Under the pieces are notes generated by a model, which saw only the letters and a list, made by a program, of their open reading frames with translations, did not search any database and was not told where the DNA came from. The position numbers and the translations under genes were made by a program. From NCBI RefSeq assembly GCF_015999545.1, contig NZ_CP065546.1:868001-932000 (forward strand): DNA of 64,000 nucleotides, in the 5' to 3' direction. Below are positions 33,587-42,116 of the stretch, piece after piece; position 1 is the first letter of the stretch, and each line of letters starts with the position of its first letter. The DNA comes from Lysinibacillus sp. JNUCC-52. GTDB lineage: Bacteria > Bacillota > Bacilli > Bacillales_A > Planococcaceae.

Positions 33587-35623
33587 TTATTTCCCCTCCA
33601 TCTCTACAATTAGATTGCCGTATTTATCTATTTCAATAGATTGCTTTTCATTTATCACAACTGTAGATGTAGGGCTTTCCACAATAGCAGGACCAGCAAT
33701 AACATAGCCAGGTACTAACTTTTGTTGATCGTAGACATTGACCTCTACCCAGCCTGTACCTTTGACGTATAACTTTCGTTTTGCTTTTATACTTGTTGAA
33801 GCATCAATATGTGAGAAATCTAACTCCTTAAACTGGACCGCTTCATCTTTCCCATAAATAGTGAGATGTAAATTTACTAGCTCTATCGCAGTCTCTGGTA
33901 AGTCAAAAGAGAACTCTTGTTTATGTTTGATATGGAAAGCTTTTGCTAATTGAGCTAGCTCTTCCACATGAAGCGAAATATTTGATGCATTCAATTTAAC
34001 TGCATGCTCCTGACCTTTATAGCGCAAATCATAATTAATCTCGAAATAATAATGTTCCTTCGATAAAGGTGCATCCGCATAAGCATTTTCAATAGCCTCA
34101 TCAATATTTGTTTGAATAGCAGTTAAATGATGCTTATCAAAATCCATTAAGCTTGTTTGAATATAATCTTGTCGATATTCCGTCATCAACATCCCTAATG
34201 CTGAAAAGACCGATGAGCCATAAGGAATAATTACTTTCTTCATGCCCAGTTCTTCAGCTAGATTAATCGCATGTAGTGGACCACCACCACCAAAGGCAAC
34301 CATTGTAAAATCCTCAGGGTCATAGCCTTTACGAATAGAAATGAGCTTAAGTGCATTTAGCATATTAGAGTTGGCAATATCTAAAATTCCTTGCGCTGCT
34401 TCCTCTGCTGTCACATTAAACGGTTTCGCGATTGCTGCAATTAGTGCTTCCTCCACTTTGTCAATAGACACTGGATTATCGAAGTTTTCTAATGATAATC
34501 TCCCTAAATAGACATTTGCATCTGTAATTGTTGGCAATGTATTGCCTAAGCCATAAGCAACAGGACCTGGATTTGCACCAGCAGAATCTGGACCAACTTT
34601 TAAGGAGCCGAATGGATCGATGCGTGCGATGGAACCACCACCATTACCAATTTCAACAATATCTACAACAGGTGTTTTAATTGGATAGCCTGCAAATTTT
34701 TCATTTCTTTCAATATAGTAATCTGTCGTAACATTTACTTTTCCTTCCGTAATAAGTGAACATTTTGCTGTCGTTCCACCAACATCAAATGCAATTATAT
34801 TGGATTCATTTAAAAGCTCTCCTAGTTTTGCAGCGCCAAACATACCCGCTACAGGACCAGATTCGACTAAATTAATTGGCAATTCCATCGCTTTATCAAA
34901 ACTTGTCGTTCCTCCGTTTGATTGCATTATTTTCAAATGGTCTGTTATACCAATCGTGCTTAATTTTTCTTTTAGGCTTTTTAAATATGCGTGTGCAATT
35001 GGCTTTACATATGAATTTAAAACAGTAGTATTTGTTCTCTCATATTCCCGATATTCTTTAATCGTTTCACTTGAAAGTGTGATGTACACTTCTGGCCAAA
35101 GCTTTTCAATTTCTACTTTTAGCTGTAATTCATGAATTGGGTTTTTATAGCCATGAATCAAAGAAATAGCAATAGCCTCCACACCTAATTCCTTGAACTT
35201 TCTAACAATTACTTCAACTTCATCGGTATTAAGCGCTTTCATAACATTTCCTTTATAATCGATACGCTCATCAATTTCTTGTCGTAAGTAACGCTCTACA
35301 AAAGGTGCTGGTTTTTTATATTTAAAATTATATAGGTCTGGACGATTACCACGAGCAATCTCTAATACATCACGGAAGCCTTTCGTTGTAATTAACCCAA
35401 CTACGCCCCCTTTTCTTTCCGTTAATGTATTAATAATGACTGTTGAACCATGAATAAATGATTCAATCAATGAATCTTCTGTAACGTGTCGCCCTAAAAC
35501 ATTTAAAATACCATCCTCAAAGTGACCTGGTGTCGTATGTCCTTTGTCAAAATGAAGATTTCCCTTCTCATCTGTGTAAACTAGGTCAGTAAAAGTACCG
35601 CCAATATCTGTTGCGATTTTCAA
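33587..35623 (-). CDS. hyuA: Hydantoinase/oxoprolinase subunit A
   Basis: From the TTG at 35623 the protein has 678 residues and begins MKIATDIGGTFTDLVYTDEKG, the ASKHA-type phosphate loop of HyuA. It also has GSTVIINTLTERKGGVVGLITTKGFRDVLEIARGNRPDLYN, the second loop FDVGGTTAKCSLI and FGGGGPLHAINLAEELGMKKVIIPYG. It is the ATP-binding subunit that activates the cyclic amide. CGGAGGG lies 8 nt before this TTG; an upstream ATG at 35710 would sit at the promoter and adds an unrelated hydrophobic tail. It is the first gene of the operon. Confidence 0.92.
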   Translation of the reverse strand: MKIATDIGGTFTDLVYTDEKGNLHFDKGHTTPGHFEDGILNVLGRHVTEDSLIESFIHGSTVIINTLTERKGGVVGLITTKGFRDVLEIARGNRPDLYNFKYKKPAPFVERYLRQEIDERIDYKGNVMKALNTDEVEVIVRKFKELGVEAIAISLIHGYKNPIHELQLKVEIEKLWPEVYITLSSETIKEYREYERTNTTVLNSYVKPIAHAYLKSLKEKLSTIGITDHLKIMQSNGGTTSFDKAMELPINLVESGPVAGMFGAAKLGELLNESNIIAFDVGGTTAKCSLITEGKVNVTTDYYIERNEKFAGYPIKTPVVDIVEIGNGGGSIARIDPFGSLKVGPDSAGANPGPVAYGLGNTLPTITDANVYLGRLSLENFDNPVSIDKVEEALIAAIAKPFNVTAEEAAQGILDIANSNMLNALKLISIRKGYDPEDFTMVAFGGGGPLHAINLAEELGMKKVIIPYGSSVFSALGMLMTEYRQDYIQTSLMDFDKHHLTAIQTNIDEAIENAYADAPLSKEHYYFEINYDLRYKGQEHAVKLNASNISLHVEELAQLAKAFHIKHKQEFSFDLPETAIELVNLHLTIYGKDEAVQFKELDFSHIDASTSIKAKRKLYVKGTGWVEVNVYDQQKLVPGYVIAGPAIVESPTSTVVINEKQSIEIDKYGNLIVEMEGK

Positions 35624-35651
35624 GTCTTCATCCCTCCGTGTTCCTATTATC

Positions 35652-35664
35652 GGAACGCTGTTCC
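35652..35664. promoter_or_regulatory. Candidate IclR operator before hyuA
   Basis: GGAAC, GCT, GTTCC forms a perfect 5-bp inverted repeat with a 3-bp centre, the geometry of IclR-family sites. It lies between the promoter and the hyuA start, about 40 bp downstream of the predicted transcription start. Confidence 0.55.
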
Positions 35665-35713
35665 AATTAAGAATTAAATAAATTATATTTAAAAGAAAAA
35701 GAAAATTCAATGT

Positions 35714-35741
35714 ATTTTATAAATAAAAATTCATTTGACAA
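35714..35741 (-). promoter_or_regulatory. Promoter of the hyu operon
   Basis: On the minus strand TTGTCA (35736-35741) and TAAAAT (35714-35719) are 16 bp apart. This places transcription start near 35707 and gives a leader of about 85 nt carrying the candidate operator. Confidence 0.6.
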
Positions 35742-35850
35742 TTAAATTTAATATAAAATCCTACTTTTTCTTAGCATTATTGGTTGGTTAGTTATTAAAA
35801 CAACCAACTATTACATTTCACAAATTCACTAATATTAGTCATAAAACACA

Positions 35851-35880
35851 AAAAAGACCCTGGTTATACACCAGAGTCCT
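35851..35880 (-). terminator. Terminator of fhs
   Basis: On the minus strand GACTCTGGT pairs with ACCAGGGTC around a 5-nt loop and is followed by TTTTTT. Confidence 0.8.
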
Positions 35881-35981
35881 CAATTACATAATATATTTAT
35901 AAAGTTTATAGGCCATACTTCTTCAATGTTCCCTGTTTACCTTTCTGACTAAAAAGAGCAGCTTTACATATTTTATAACAA

Positions 35982-37661
35982 TTAAAACAATCCTACCGCA
36001 TGTCCTTCACGATCGACATCCATACGTAAGGCAGCAGGTTGTTTCGGTAAACCTGGCATTGTCATAATATCACCTGTCAGACAAACTAAGAAGCCTGCAC
36101 CAAGCTTTGGAATGACTTCACGAATCGTTACTGTGAAGCCTTCTGGACGTCCAAGTAAACTCGGTTGGTCAGATAATGAGTATTGCGTTTTCGCCATACA
36201 AATCGGCAATTCGTCCCAGCCAAATTTTTCGATTTGCGCAATTTGCTTTTTCGCTTGCTCTGTAAATTGGACATCTTTACCGCCATAGACCTTTTGTACA
36301 ATTGTACGCACTTTTTCTTCAATCGATTCTGCTACATCGTATAAAGGAGAGAAATTATTTTCTTCTTCAAGGACAGATAGTACTTGCTCTGCTAGGGCTA
36401 ATCCGCCTTTGCCGCCCTCTTCCCAGACATTTGTACGGGCAATGCGCACATCATTTTCTTGACACCAGTTTAGCACTGCTTCCAGTTCAGCTTCTGTGTC
36501 TGTAATAAAACGATTTAACGCGATGATTGGTTCAACACCAAATGTGCGAATCGTCTCCACGTGCTTCGCTAAGTTTTCAATGCCTTGTAATAGCGCAGGC
36601 ACGTTTTCTCCAACGAGTGCTGTTTTCGCAACACCACCATGCATTTTCAACGCACGAATCGTTGCCACAATGACTACGGCACTTGGTTTGAAGCCTGCTT
36701 TTCGGGCTTTAATGTTCATGAACTTTTCAGCACCTAAATCGGAACCGAATCCCGCTTCTGTTACAACGATATCTGCTAGCTTGCGTGCTGTTTGTGTTGC
36801 CATAATCGAGTTACAGCCGTGTGCAATATTTGCAAATGGACCGCCATGAATAATGGCAGGTGTCCCTTCAAGTGTTTGCACTAAGTTTGGTTTAAACGCA
36901 TCTTTTAATAGCAGAGTGAGCGCGCCTTCTACTTGTAAATCACGCACAAATACGGGCTCACGCTCAAATGTATAACCGATGACAATGCTTGCTAAACGCT
37001 CACGTAAATCATCTATGCTTGTTGCTAAACAGAATACCGCCATAATTTCAGAGGCAACTGTAATATCAAAGCCGTCCTCACGTGGCATGCCTTGCACTGG
37101 ACCACCAAGACCGATGACTACTTTGCGAAGCGCACGGTCATTTAAGTCCATTACGCGCTTCCAAATGATACGACGAGGATCAATGTTTAATGCATTGCCT
37201 TGATGGATATGATTATCAATAAAGGCTGAAAGCGCATTGTTGGCCGTTGTGATGGCATGCAAGTCTCCCGTGAAATGCAGATTTATATCTTCCATTGGGA
37301 CAACTTGAGCATACCCACCGCCTGTCGCGCCTCCTTTTACACCCATTACTGGGCCAAGGGAAGGCTCACGCAATGCGACAACAACATTTTTCTTTAATTG
37401 ATGAAGTGCATCTGCCAACCCAACCGTTACTGTTGATTTTCCTTCACCAGCTGGAGTTGGACTTATCGCTGTCACCAAAACGACCTTCGCATCCTCGCCC
37501 TGTGCTGTTATTTTTAATGGATCTATTTTTGCTTTGTAGCGGCCGTATTGTTCTAGTGCATCTTCTGGAATACCTGCCGCTTCAGCAATGTCTATAATAG
37601 GCTTCATAACCGCTTGACTAGCGATTTCTAAATCTGATAAAGGTTGATTTTTCGTTGTCAT
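35982..37661 (-). CDS. fhs: Formate-tetrahydrofolate ligase
   Basis: The 559-residue protein is clearly FTHFS: P-loop [10 protein letters not shown] at residues 68-77, then [36 protein letters not shown], and [14 protein letters not shown] at the C terminus. It makes 10-formyl-tetrahydrofolate from formate, tetrahydrofolate and ATP. Length matches the family. It is monocistronic, with a good minus-strand TATAAT (37695-37700) but a poor -35, and ends at the terminator at 35851-35880. Confidence 0.97.
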   Translation of the reverse strand: MTTKNQPLSDLEIASQAVMKPIIDIAEAAGIPEDALEQYGRYKAKIDPLKITAQGEDAKVVLVTAISPTPAGEGKSTVTVGLADALHQLKKNVVVALREPSLGPVMGVKGGATGGGYAQVVPMEDINLHFTGDLHAITTANNALSAFIDNHIHQGNALNIDPRRIIWKRVMDLNDRALRKVVIGLGGPVQGMPREDGFDITVASEIMAVFCLATSIDDLRERLASIVIGYTFEREPVFVRDLQVEGALTLLLKDAFKPNLVQTLEGTPAIIHGGPFANIAHGCNSIMATQTARKLADIVVTEAGFGSDLGAEKFMNIKARKAGFKPSAVVIVATIRALKMHGGVAKTALVGENVPALLQGIENLAKHVETIRTFGVEPIIALNRFITDTEAELEAVLNWCQENDVRIARTNVWEEGGKGGLALAEQVLSVLEEENNFSPLYDVAESIEEKVRTIVQKVYGGKDVQFTEQAKKQIAQIEKFGWDELPICMAKTQYSLSDQPSLLGRPEGFTVTIREVIPKLGAGFLVCLTGDIMTMPGLPKQPAALRMDVDREGHAVGLF

Positions 37662-37752
37662 TTGGCACCCAACTTTCTATTATTATTCATCTCCATTATA
37701 GACTTTATTGAGCAAGAAAACACAGTTAGTTACGCAATATTTCGACAATCAA

Positions 37753-37781
37753 TTGACAACTGGAATCAATTCATGTATGTT
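37753..37781 (+). promoter_or_regulatory. Promoter of the cold-shock gene
   Basis: TTGACA (37753-37758), 17 bp, TATGTT (37776-37781). It implies a 5' leader of about 85-90 nt before the coding start, as is usual for csp mRNAs. Confidence 0.6.
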
Positions 37782-37874
37782 CTAAGAGAAAATGCAATTT
37801 TTTCATTTTTTATCAATTATGCCACGAGTTAATTGGTAGTATTTTACATTCAGGCGCATTGGAGGCGAATGCTT

Positions 37875-38075
37875 ATGCAACAAGGAATCGTAAAGTGGTT
37901 CAATAACGAAAAAGGTTATGGCTTTATTGAATGTGATGATGGAGAAGATGTATTTGTACATTTTACGGGCATACAAGAGGAAGGCTTCCGTACACTTGAA
38001 GAAGGTCAAAAGGTTTCATTTGATGTAGTGGAAGGCAATCGCGGACCTCAAGCGTCAAATGTTGTGAAATTATAA
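37875..38075 (+). CDS. Cold-shock (CspA/CspD family) protein
   Basis: The 66-residue single-domain protein has both RNA-binding motifs, KGYGFI (residues 13-18) and VFVHF (26-30), starting [17 protein letters not shown]. It binds single-stranded RNA/DNA as a chaperone. The ATG at 37875 has GGAGG 9 nt upstream; the in-frame ATG two codons earlier is too near that site. [31 protein letters not shown] completes the typical fold. It is a single-gene unit with a strong terminator. Confidence 0.95.
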   Translation: MQQGIVKWFNNEKGYGFIECDDGEDVFVHFTGIQEEGFRTLEEGQKVSFDVVEGNRGPQASNVVKL

Positions 38076-38080
38076 GCGGC

Positions 38081-38118
38081 AAGGAGCTGTTCAACAAATG
38101 AACAGCTCCTTCTTTTTT
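38081..38118 (+). terminator. Terminator of the cold-shock gene
   Basis: A perfect 13-bp stem (38081-38093 with 38099-38111), 5-nt loop, then CTTTTTTT. Confidence 0.92.
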
Positions 38119-38123
38119 TAAAA

Positions 38124-38909
38124 CTATGGGTTAAGCCAATAAAAGGCTCCAGGAAAAATTAATGTTTCCTTCGTCCGATCAGTGTCTCTCAACGTAACAC
38201 CGAAAGGTCCTTCACATTTACGTCCAAGCATCATTTTAGTTGCTGCAGCTTCTTCATAAAAATCTAAACGAATATTTGGCAAATGTAATGACACAAACGC
38301 TGTGTGTGCTTCTGGCTCAGATAATTGTAGTACTTCTTGCCATTCTTTTGCTGTAGCCAGCGCATCTTGGACATAAAACTGTACTGACTCCATTGATATA
38401 TTTTGGGTTGCTTTTAGCGCGCCACTTGCCTTTAATTGTTCTTTGCGCTTCTCATCACTATCCGCCCACTCAATAAAAAATGGAAAATCGATTTCTTGCT
38501 CTTGCTTTCCAAAATGTAATAGTTTCCATTCCACAACCGATCCATCTGGTCGTGTTCGACTACATACATCTGGTCCATAAACTTCAAAACCAAGCGCACT
38601 TAAACGCTGTGCCTCTTCTTCTATATTAGTTGTACGTAAAGCAATTCTTGAAAAACCATAGCGCTCATTGTCCTGTTTAAAAGTATAATGTAAGGAATAC
38701 GGTAATTTTGCCGCTTCCTCAAAAAGCGCATGATCATAAATCGCTATTTGTTCAATATAGCTTAACCCAAAATAGCTTAATGTATTATACGTTCCCCACA
38801 TGGTGTGCTGTCCACCATTTACAGTATGAATATGACGTTTATTTAAAAAGACTTTCATATTTTCTGGTGATTGAACTTGATGGACAAGATGATCAAAAAA
38901 CAAAGTCAT
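38124..38909 (-). CDS. VOC/glyoxalase-like domain protein
   Basis: From the ATG at 38909 (GGGGAAGGAG site) the protein has 261 residues. It starts LFFDHLVHQV and contains HTMWGTYNTLSYFGLSYIEQIAIYD (about 32-56) and GFSRIALRTTNIEEEAQRLSALGFEVYGP, a pattern of two VOC beta-alpha modules fused by a linker, as in the glyoxalase-like PF13468 group. Metal ligands are uncertain and no activity is known. It is convergent with the cold-shock gene. Confidence 0.75.
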   Translation of the reverse strand: MTLFFDHLVHQVQSPENMKVFLNKRHIHTVNGGQHTMWGTYNTLSYFGLSYIEQIAIYDHALFEEAAKLPYSLHYTFKQDNERYGFSRIALRTTNIEEEAQRLSALGFEVYGPDVCSRTRPDGSVVEWKLLHFGKQEQEIDFPFFIEWADSDEKRKEQLKASGALKATQNISMESVQFYVQDALATAKEWQEVLQLSEPEAHTAFVSLHLPNIRLDFYEEAAATKMMLGRKCEGPFGVTLRDTDRTKETLIFPGAFYWLNP

Positions 38910-39052
38910 TCTCCTTCCCCCTTTTTGTCCTTTCATTATATACTTTACCTGTTAGTTTTCTAGGTTTAAATTAAAATTAGCAATATTCAAATAATTAAAG
39001 GTGTTTTAAAGGTGTTTAGTAGGTATTTGGAAGAGCCAAAATTAATCATAAC

Positions 39053-39499
39053 TCACGAATTGTTATGTATTTTGTCATCAACTTTTTTATCATTATCACT
39101 TTTTAAATTATTAAAAAGGCTTAGCATGAATGTAAAACCTGCAACAATTTCAATGAAATAGGAACTTATAGCTTTATTAAACCATATGCCACCTATTGGT
39201 AATGATAATGGCAAAATTGTGGCTACTGGTACAAATATTGAAAAGAGAAAACAAGGAATGAAAACGCAAATAAGTAAAGGTAAATTTATATTAATGGTCC
39301 ATTTTTTTATTAAAATAAGTGATAAATAGACACCCCATAAAAAAAGAGTAATAAAATTAGTCCAAAAAACAGGAGCTATACGATAAGTTGAAGCTGACAT
39401 AACTTTTATTTCATTTTTTATATCAAAACTGACGATTGTACATAAAAATAAGCCTATCACCCAAATTAATTTCCATAAATACGGTGACCATTTCTTCAT
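39053..39499 (-). CDS. Small integral membrane protein of unknown function
   Basis: The 148-residue protein has four predicted membrane spans (residues about 8-24, 44-63, 71-90 and 108-128) and a lysine- and asparagine-rich cytoplasmic tail (NNLKSDNDKKVDDKIHNNS). I recognise no family. The ATG follows AAGGAGGG. Base composition is more AT-rich than the metabolic genes around it. It is isolated on its strand. Confidence 0.65.
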   Translation of the reverse strand: MKKWSPYLWKLIWVIGLFLCTIVSFDIKNEIKVMSASTYRIAPVFWTNFITLFLWGVYLSLILIKKWTININLPLLICVFIPCFLFSIFVPVATILPLSLPIGGIWFNKAISSYFIEIVAGFTFMLSLFNNLKSDNDKKVDDKIHNNS

Positions 39500-39758
39500 A
39501 AAATCTCCCTCCTTAGCCTCTTAGATGTTTGATTTATTATTATTAATACGCCCCAAAATTTAAATAGTTCCTAATAAATTATCCTTCTAATTACATTCGA
39601 ATAGCCAACTGCTTTTTATTGACGATCGTCACGTTTCGAATTGCTGATGATTATCTTTTGACTTTAGTAATTTTTTTATCACCCTCGACTTTTTTTCCCC
39701 TCTCTATTTTACTAAAATTTTGTTTTCACATCAGCCATTTCCTTAGGGCTACAAAAAA
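39500..39758. other. AT-rich intergenic stretch
   Basis: No open frame or known RNA motif is seen between the small membrane protein gene and the sigma-B-like promoter at 39759. Confidence 0.4.
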
Positions 39759-39783
39759 GTTTCATGCATAGGAAAAAGGGTAA
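39759..39783 (+). promoter_or_regulatory. Sigma-B-like promoter upstream of the phosphodiesterase gene
   Basis: GTTTCA (39759-39764), 13 bp, GGGTAA (39778-39783) closely matches the Bacillus sigma-B consensus GTTTAA and GGGTAT. Confidence 0.5.
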
Positions 39784-39824
39784 TTTATTTATAAATGAAA
39801 TGAACAGAAGCAGCTAGAGTATTC

Positions 39825-39866
39825 AAGGAGCTATTCACATGGTGAATTTTTAGATGCTCCTTTTTA
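39825..39866 (+). terminator. Terminator-like hairpin in the leader of the phosphodiesterase gene
   Basis: AAGGAGC (39825-39831) pairs with GCTCCTT (39856-39862), with an inner ATTCAC/GTGAAT hairpin, followed by a T-rich tract. It lies about 108 bp before the chosen start codon and could attenuate transcription or end a short RNA. Confidence 0.55.
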
Positions 39867-39973
39867 TAGTCAAAAATATTGTCATAACAGGTACTCTTCA
39901 TTTTGCCTTTTATGAAGTTCTTTGTTTGGACAAGCAATTTTTAGAACAGCTAGCGGTCAGAAAGGATAAGAAC

Positions 39974-41950
39974 ATGGAAAAATTTTTGTATGTAGGCCTA
40001 ATCCTCCTTAATTTTTGCTTTTTCACTATAACAAAGGAAGCAGAGGCGAAGGAAAATGACGAAACAACGGAGCGGAAGGTCATCCTTATCTCATTTGATG
40101 GAATGAAAAATGACTATACTAAAAAATATGTTCAAGAGAATAAATTACCGCATATCAAACAGATGCTTGAAAATGGTGTTACTGCGAAAAAACCTATTAC
40201 TATTACCCCTTCTCTAACTGCACCTTCACATGCAGCGATTGCCACTGGGGCTACGCCAAAACAAACAGGCATTGTAAGTAATCATTTTCATGAACCAAAC
40301 ACCGCTTTAGATAATGAAGAAAGCGGTTTTCAAGCAGAAATTGAAGTCCCCCCATTATGGGAAGAAGCTCGAAAACAAGGAAAAACAACAGCCACTATAG
40401 CTTTTCCTGGCGCCAATCCTAAAGAAGAAAAACAAGGAGATTATTCTATATATCATGGTGAAACATGGGCACCAAGTAATTTAGAATCACTTACCTTTAA
40501 GAAAACTACTGAGTGGGTTCAGTCACCTAAAAGCTTCAGTCCTTTAAAGGAATCGGAATTCCGCATTAAGATGAAAAATGAAAAGGATCGTGTCATTCAT
40601 ATTTTGGCGATTGACTCAACTGATGATCAACATGAAAACTATGACACGTTTATATTATCTGAAGATAAAAAAGTAGATGCTGAGGATACTATTGTAAAAG
40701 GAAACAAATGGGGATCTATTCCCATCCATATGAAAGATAAACAAAGTGCGGGCTTTTGGTTCAAAATGAAAGTAGAGAACAATGAACTTAACCGTCCTAT
40801 AAAGTTGTACCGCACAGCCGTAACCTCTAGTCAAATTAGTGGTCCTAAAGGATTTGCCGAAGAGATAGAGAAGGAATTTGGATTTTATCCAGCACAAGAT
40901 GATGATGAAGCGCTAGAGAAAGGATGGATTACAAGACAGGAATATGAGGAGATTAGCAAACGATATATTATGTGGATCACAAAAGTTTCGCTTTATATAA
41001 AACAGCAATACAATCCTGATTTGCTCATGTTTTATGCCCCCCATATTGATCATGAACAACATAAGTATTTATTAATAGACCCTCGTCAGCCAGACTATTC
41101 AGATGAAAAGTCAAAACAGTACATGAGCTATATCGAATGGTCGTACCGTGTAGCAGACGAAGTAGTAGGAGCAACAATGAATTCCCTGCAAGACAATGAT
41201 TATTTGTTTGTTGTCTCCGATCATGGAATGGAACCCGCCCATTCTACCCTTTCACCTAACAAAGTACTACAAGATGCAGGGTTATTAACGGTCGATCCAA
41301 AAGATAAAACTAAAATAAATTATGAAGAATCAAAAGCATACGCCATTCCGAGCGGATCTGCAGCAAATGTATACATCAATCTAAAAAATCGTGAAAAGGG
41401 TGGCGTTGTTCCTCAAGATGAATATGAGAATGTCCGTGACCAAATTATCGAAGCTTTTAAAGCTGTCGAAGTCTCATATAACAAAGGAGCAATCATTCAA
41501 CATGAGATGAAAAAAGTGAAGTCTGCAATACAAACAGACAATTTTTCATTCGGGACTGTTCAACAACATGTCAAAAATATGTGGCGCCATCTGTTGGAAC
41601 CAAGAGTACATCCATATGAAAGTGTATTGAAAAATGAAAATATCACCCTTCTGGAGCATCAAAATGCAGGCGATGTCGTGTTGATTGGTGCACCTGGCTA
41701 TGTGATGGGGAGTGACGTTGAAAAAAATGTTTCGCCACCAATTGAATTAGGGACACATGGGGGAGATGCAAACAGAAGCATGCTTAGACCTATTTTTATC
41801 GCTACTGGAGCAGAATTTTCCAAAGGCAAAGAAATTAATGCCACCTCTAATTTAGATATAGCACCGACGATTTACGATTTACTAGGGTTAGAAATACCTT
41901 CATTTGTAGAAGGCAAAATAATTAAAGGTGTTTTTGAGGGAAGTGAATAA
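39974..41950 (+). CDS. Secreted alkaline-phosphatase-superfamily nucleotide pyrophosphatase/phosphodiesterase
   Basis: From the ATG at 39974 the protein has 658 residues and a signal peptide (MEKFLYVGLILLNFCFFTITKE, likely cut after AEA at about 25). The superfamily metal site is visible: D42 in ISFDGMKND, probable nucleophile T82 in SLTAPSHAAIATG, the PHIDHEQHKY segment, SDHGME, and a C-terminal GTHGG histidine. An insert of about 140 residues after residue 150 is unusual for the small NPP-type enzymes. It should hydrolyse phosphodiester or nucleotide bonds outside the cell. A longer in-frame start at 39854 would run through the terminator-like hairpin and hide the signal peptide. Confidence 0.85.
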   Translation: MEKFLYVGLILLNFCFFTITKEAEAKENDETTERKVILISFDGMKNDYTKKYVQENKLPHIKQMLENGVTAKKPITITPSLTAPSHAAIATGATPKQTGIVSNHFHEPNTALDNEESGFQAEIEVPPLWEEARKQGKTTATIAFPGANPKEEKQGDYSIYHGETWAPSNLESLTFKKTTEWVQSPKSFSPLKESEFRIKMKNEKDRVIHILAIDSTDDQHENYDTFILSEDKKVDAEDTIVKGNKWGSIPIHMKDKQSAGFWFKMKVENNELNRPIKLYRTAVTSSQISGPKGFAEEIEKEFGFYPAQDDDEALEKGWITRQEYEEISKRYIMWITKVSLYIKQQYNPDLLMFYAPHIDHEQHKYLLIDPRQPDYSDEKSKQYMSYIEWSYRVADEVVGATMNSLQDNDYLFVVSDHGMEPAHSTLSPNKVLQDAGLLTVDPKDKTKINYEESKAYAIPSGSAANVYINLKNREKGGVVPQDEYENVRDQIIEAFKAVEVSYNKGAIIQHEMKKVKSAIQTDNFSFGTVQQHVKNMWRHLLEPRVHPYESVLKNENITLLEHQNAGDVVLIGAPGYVMGSDVEKNVSPPIELGTHGGDANRSMLRPIFIATGAEFSKGKEINATSNLDIAPTIYDLLGLEIPSFVEGKIIKGVFEGSE

Positions 41951-41990
41951 TACAATTCTCTAACTTCTACTATTTTTCACTACAAGTAAG

Positions 41991-42025
41991 TGCTTTCTGC
42001 TCAGCACACCTTAAGCCGCAACCCT
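41991..42025 (-). repeat. Dispersed GC-rich repeat, partial copy C
   Basis: Its minus strand reads AGGGTTGCGGCTTA then GTGTGCTGAGCAGAAA, nearly identical to plus-strand 54314-54343 (AGGGTTACGGCTTA, then CTGTGCTGAGCGGAAA). Confidence 0.65.
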
Positions 42026-42054
42026 ATGCAAAATGCATAGTTTGTTGCGGCTTA
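42012..42054. terminator. Long palindrome between convergent phosphodiesterase and mutarotase genes
   Basis: TAAGCCGCAA (42012-42021) pairs with its complement (42045-42054), and CTATGCA (42024-42030) with TGCATAG (42034-42040). It lacks a T run, so it may act as a repeat-derived stem-loop rather than a classic terminator. Confidence 0.55.
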
Positions 42055-42116
42055 CTTGGTGCTTTCCCTCTAATTTGATAGTAAGCACTGTAGCGCTCGC
42101 TAAACTATCACCTTGT

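Noticed and set aside
35624-35710. Hydrophobic N-terminal extension of HyuA, considered as a membrane anchor
   Set aside because: The ATG coincides with the predicted transcription start and the ribosome binding site fits the TTG at 35623, where family homology begins.
39854-39973. N-terminal extension of the phosphodiesterase
   Set aside because: It would overlap a terminator-like hairpin, has no ribosome binding site and would bury the signal peptide that begins at 39974.
42012-42054. Long palindrome considered as an insertion-sequence end or MITE
   Set aside because: No second terminal repeat or target duplication was found; overlap with the dispersed repeat family explains it better.
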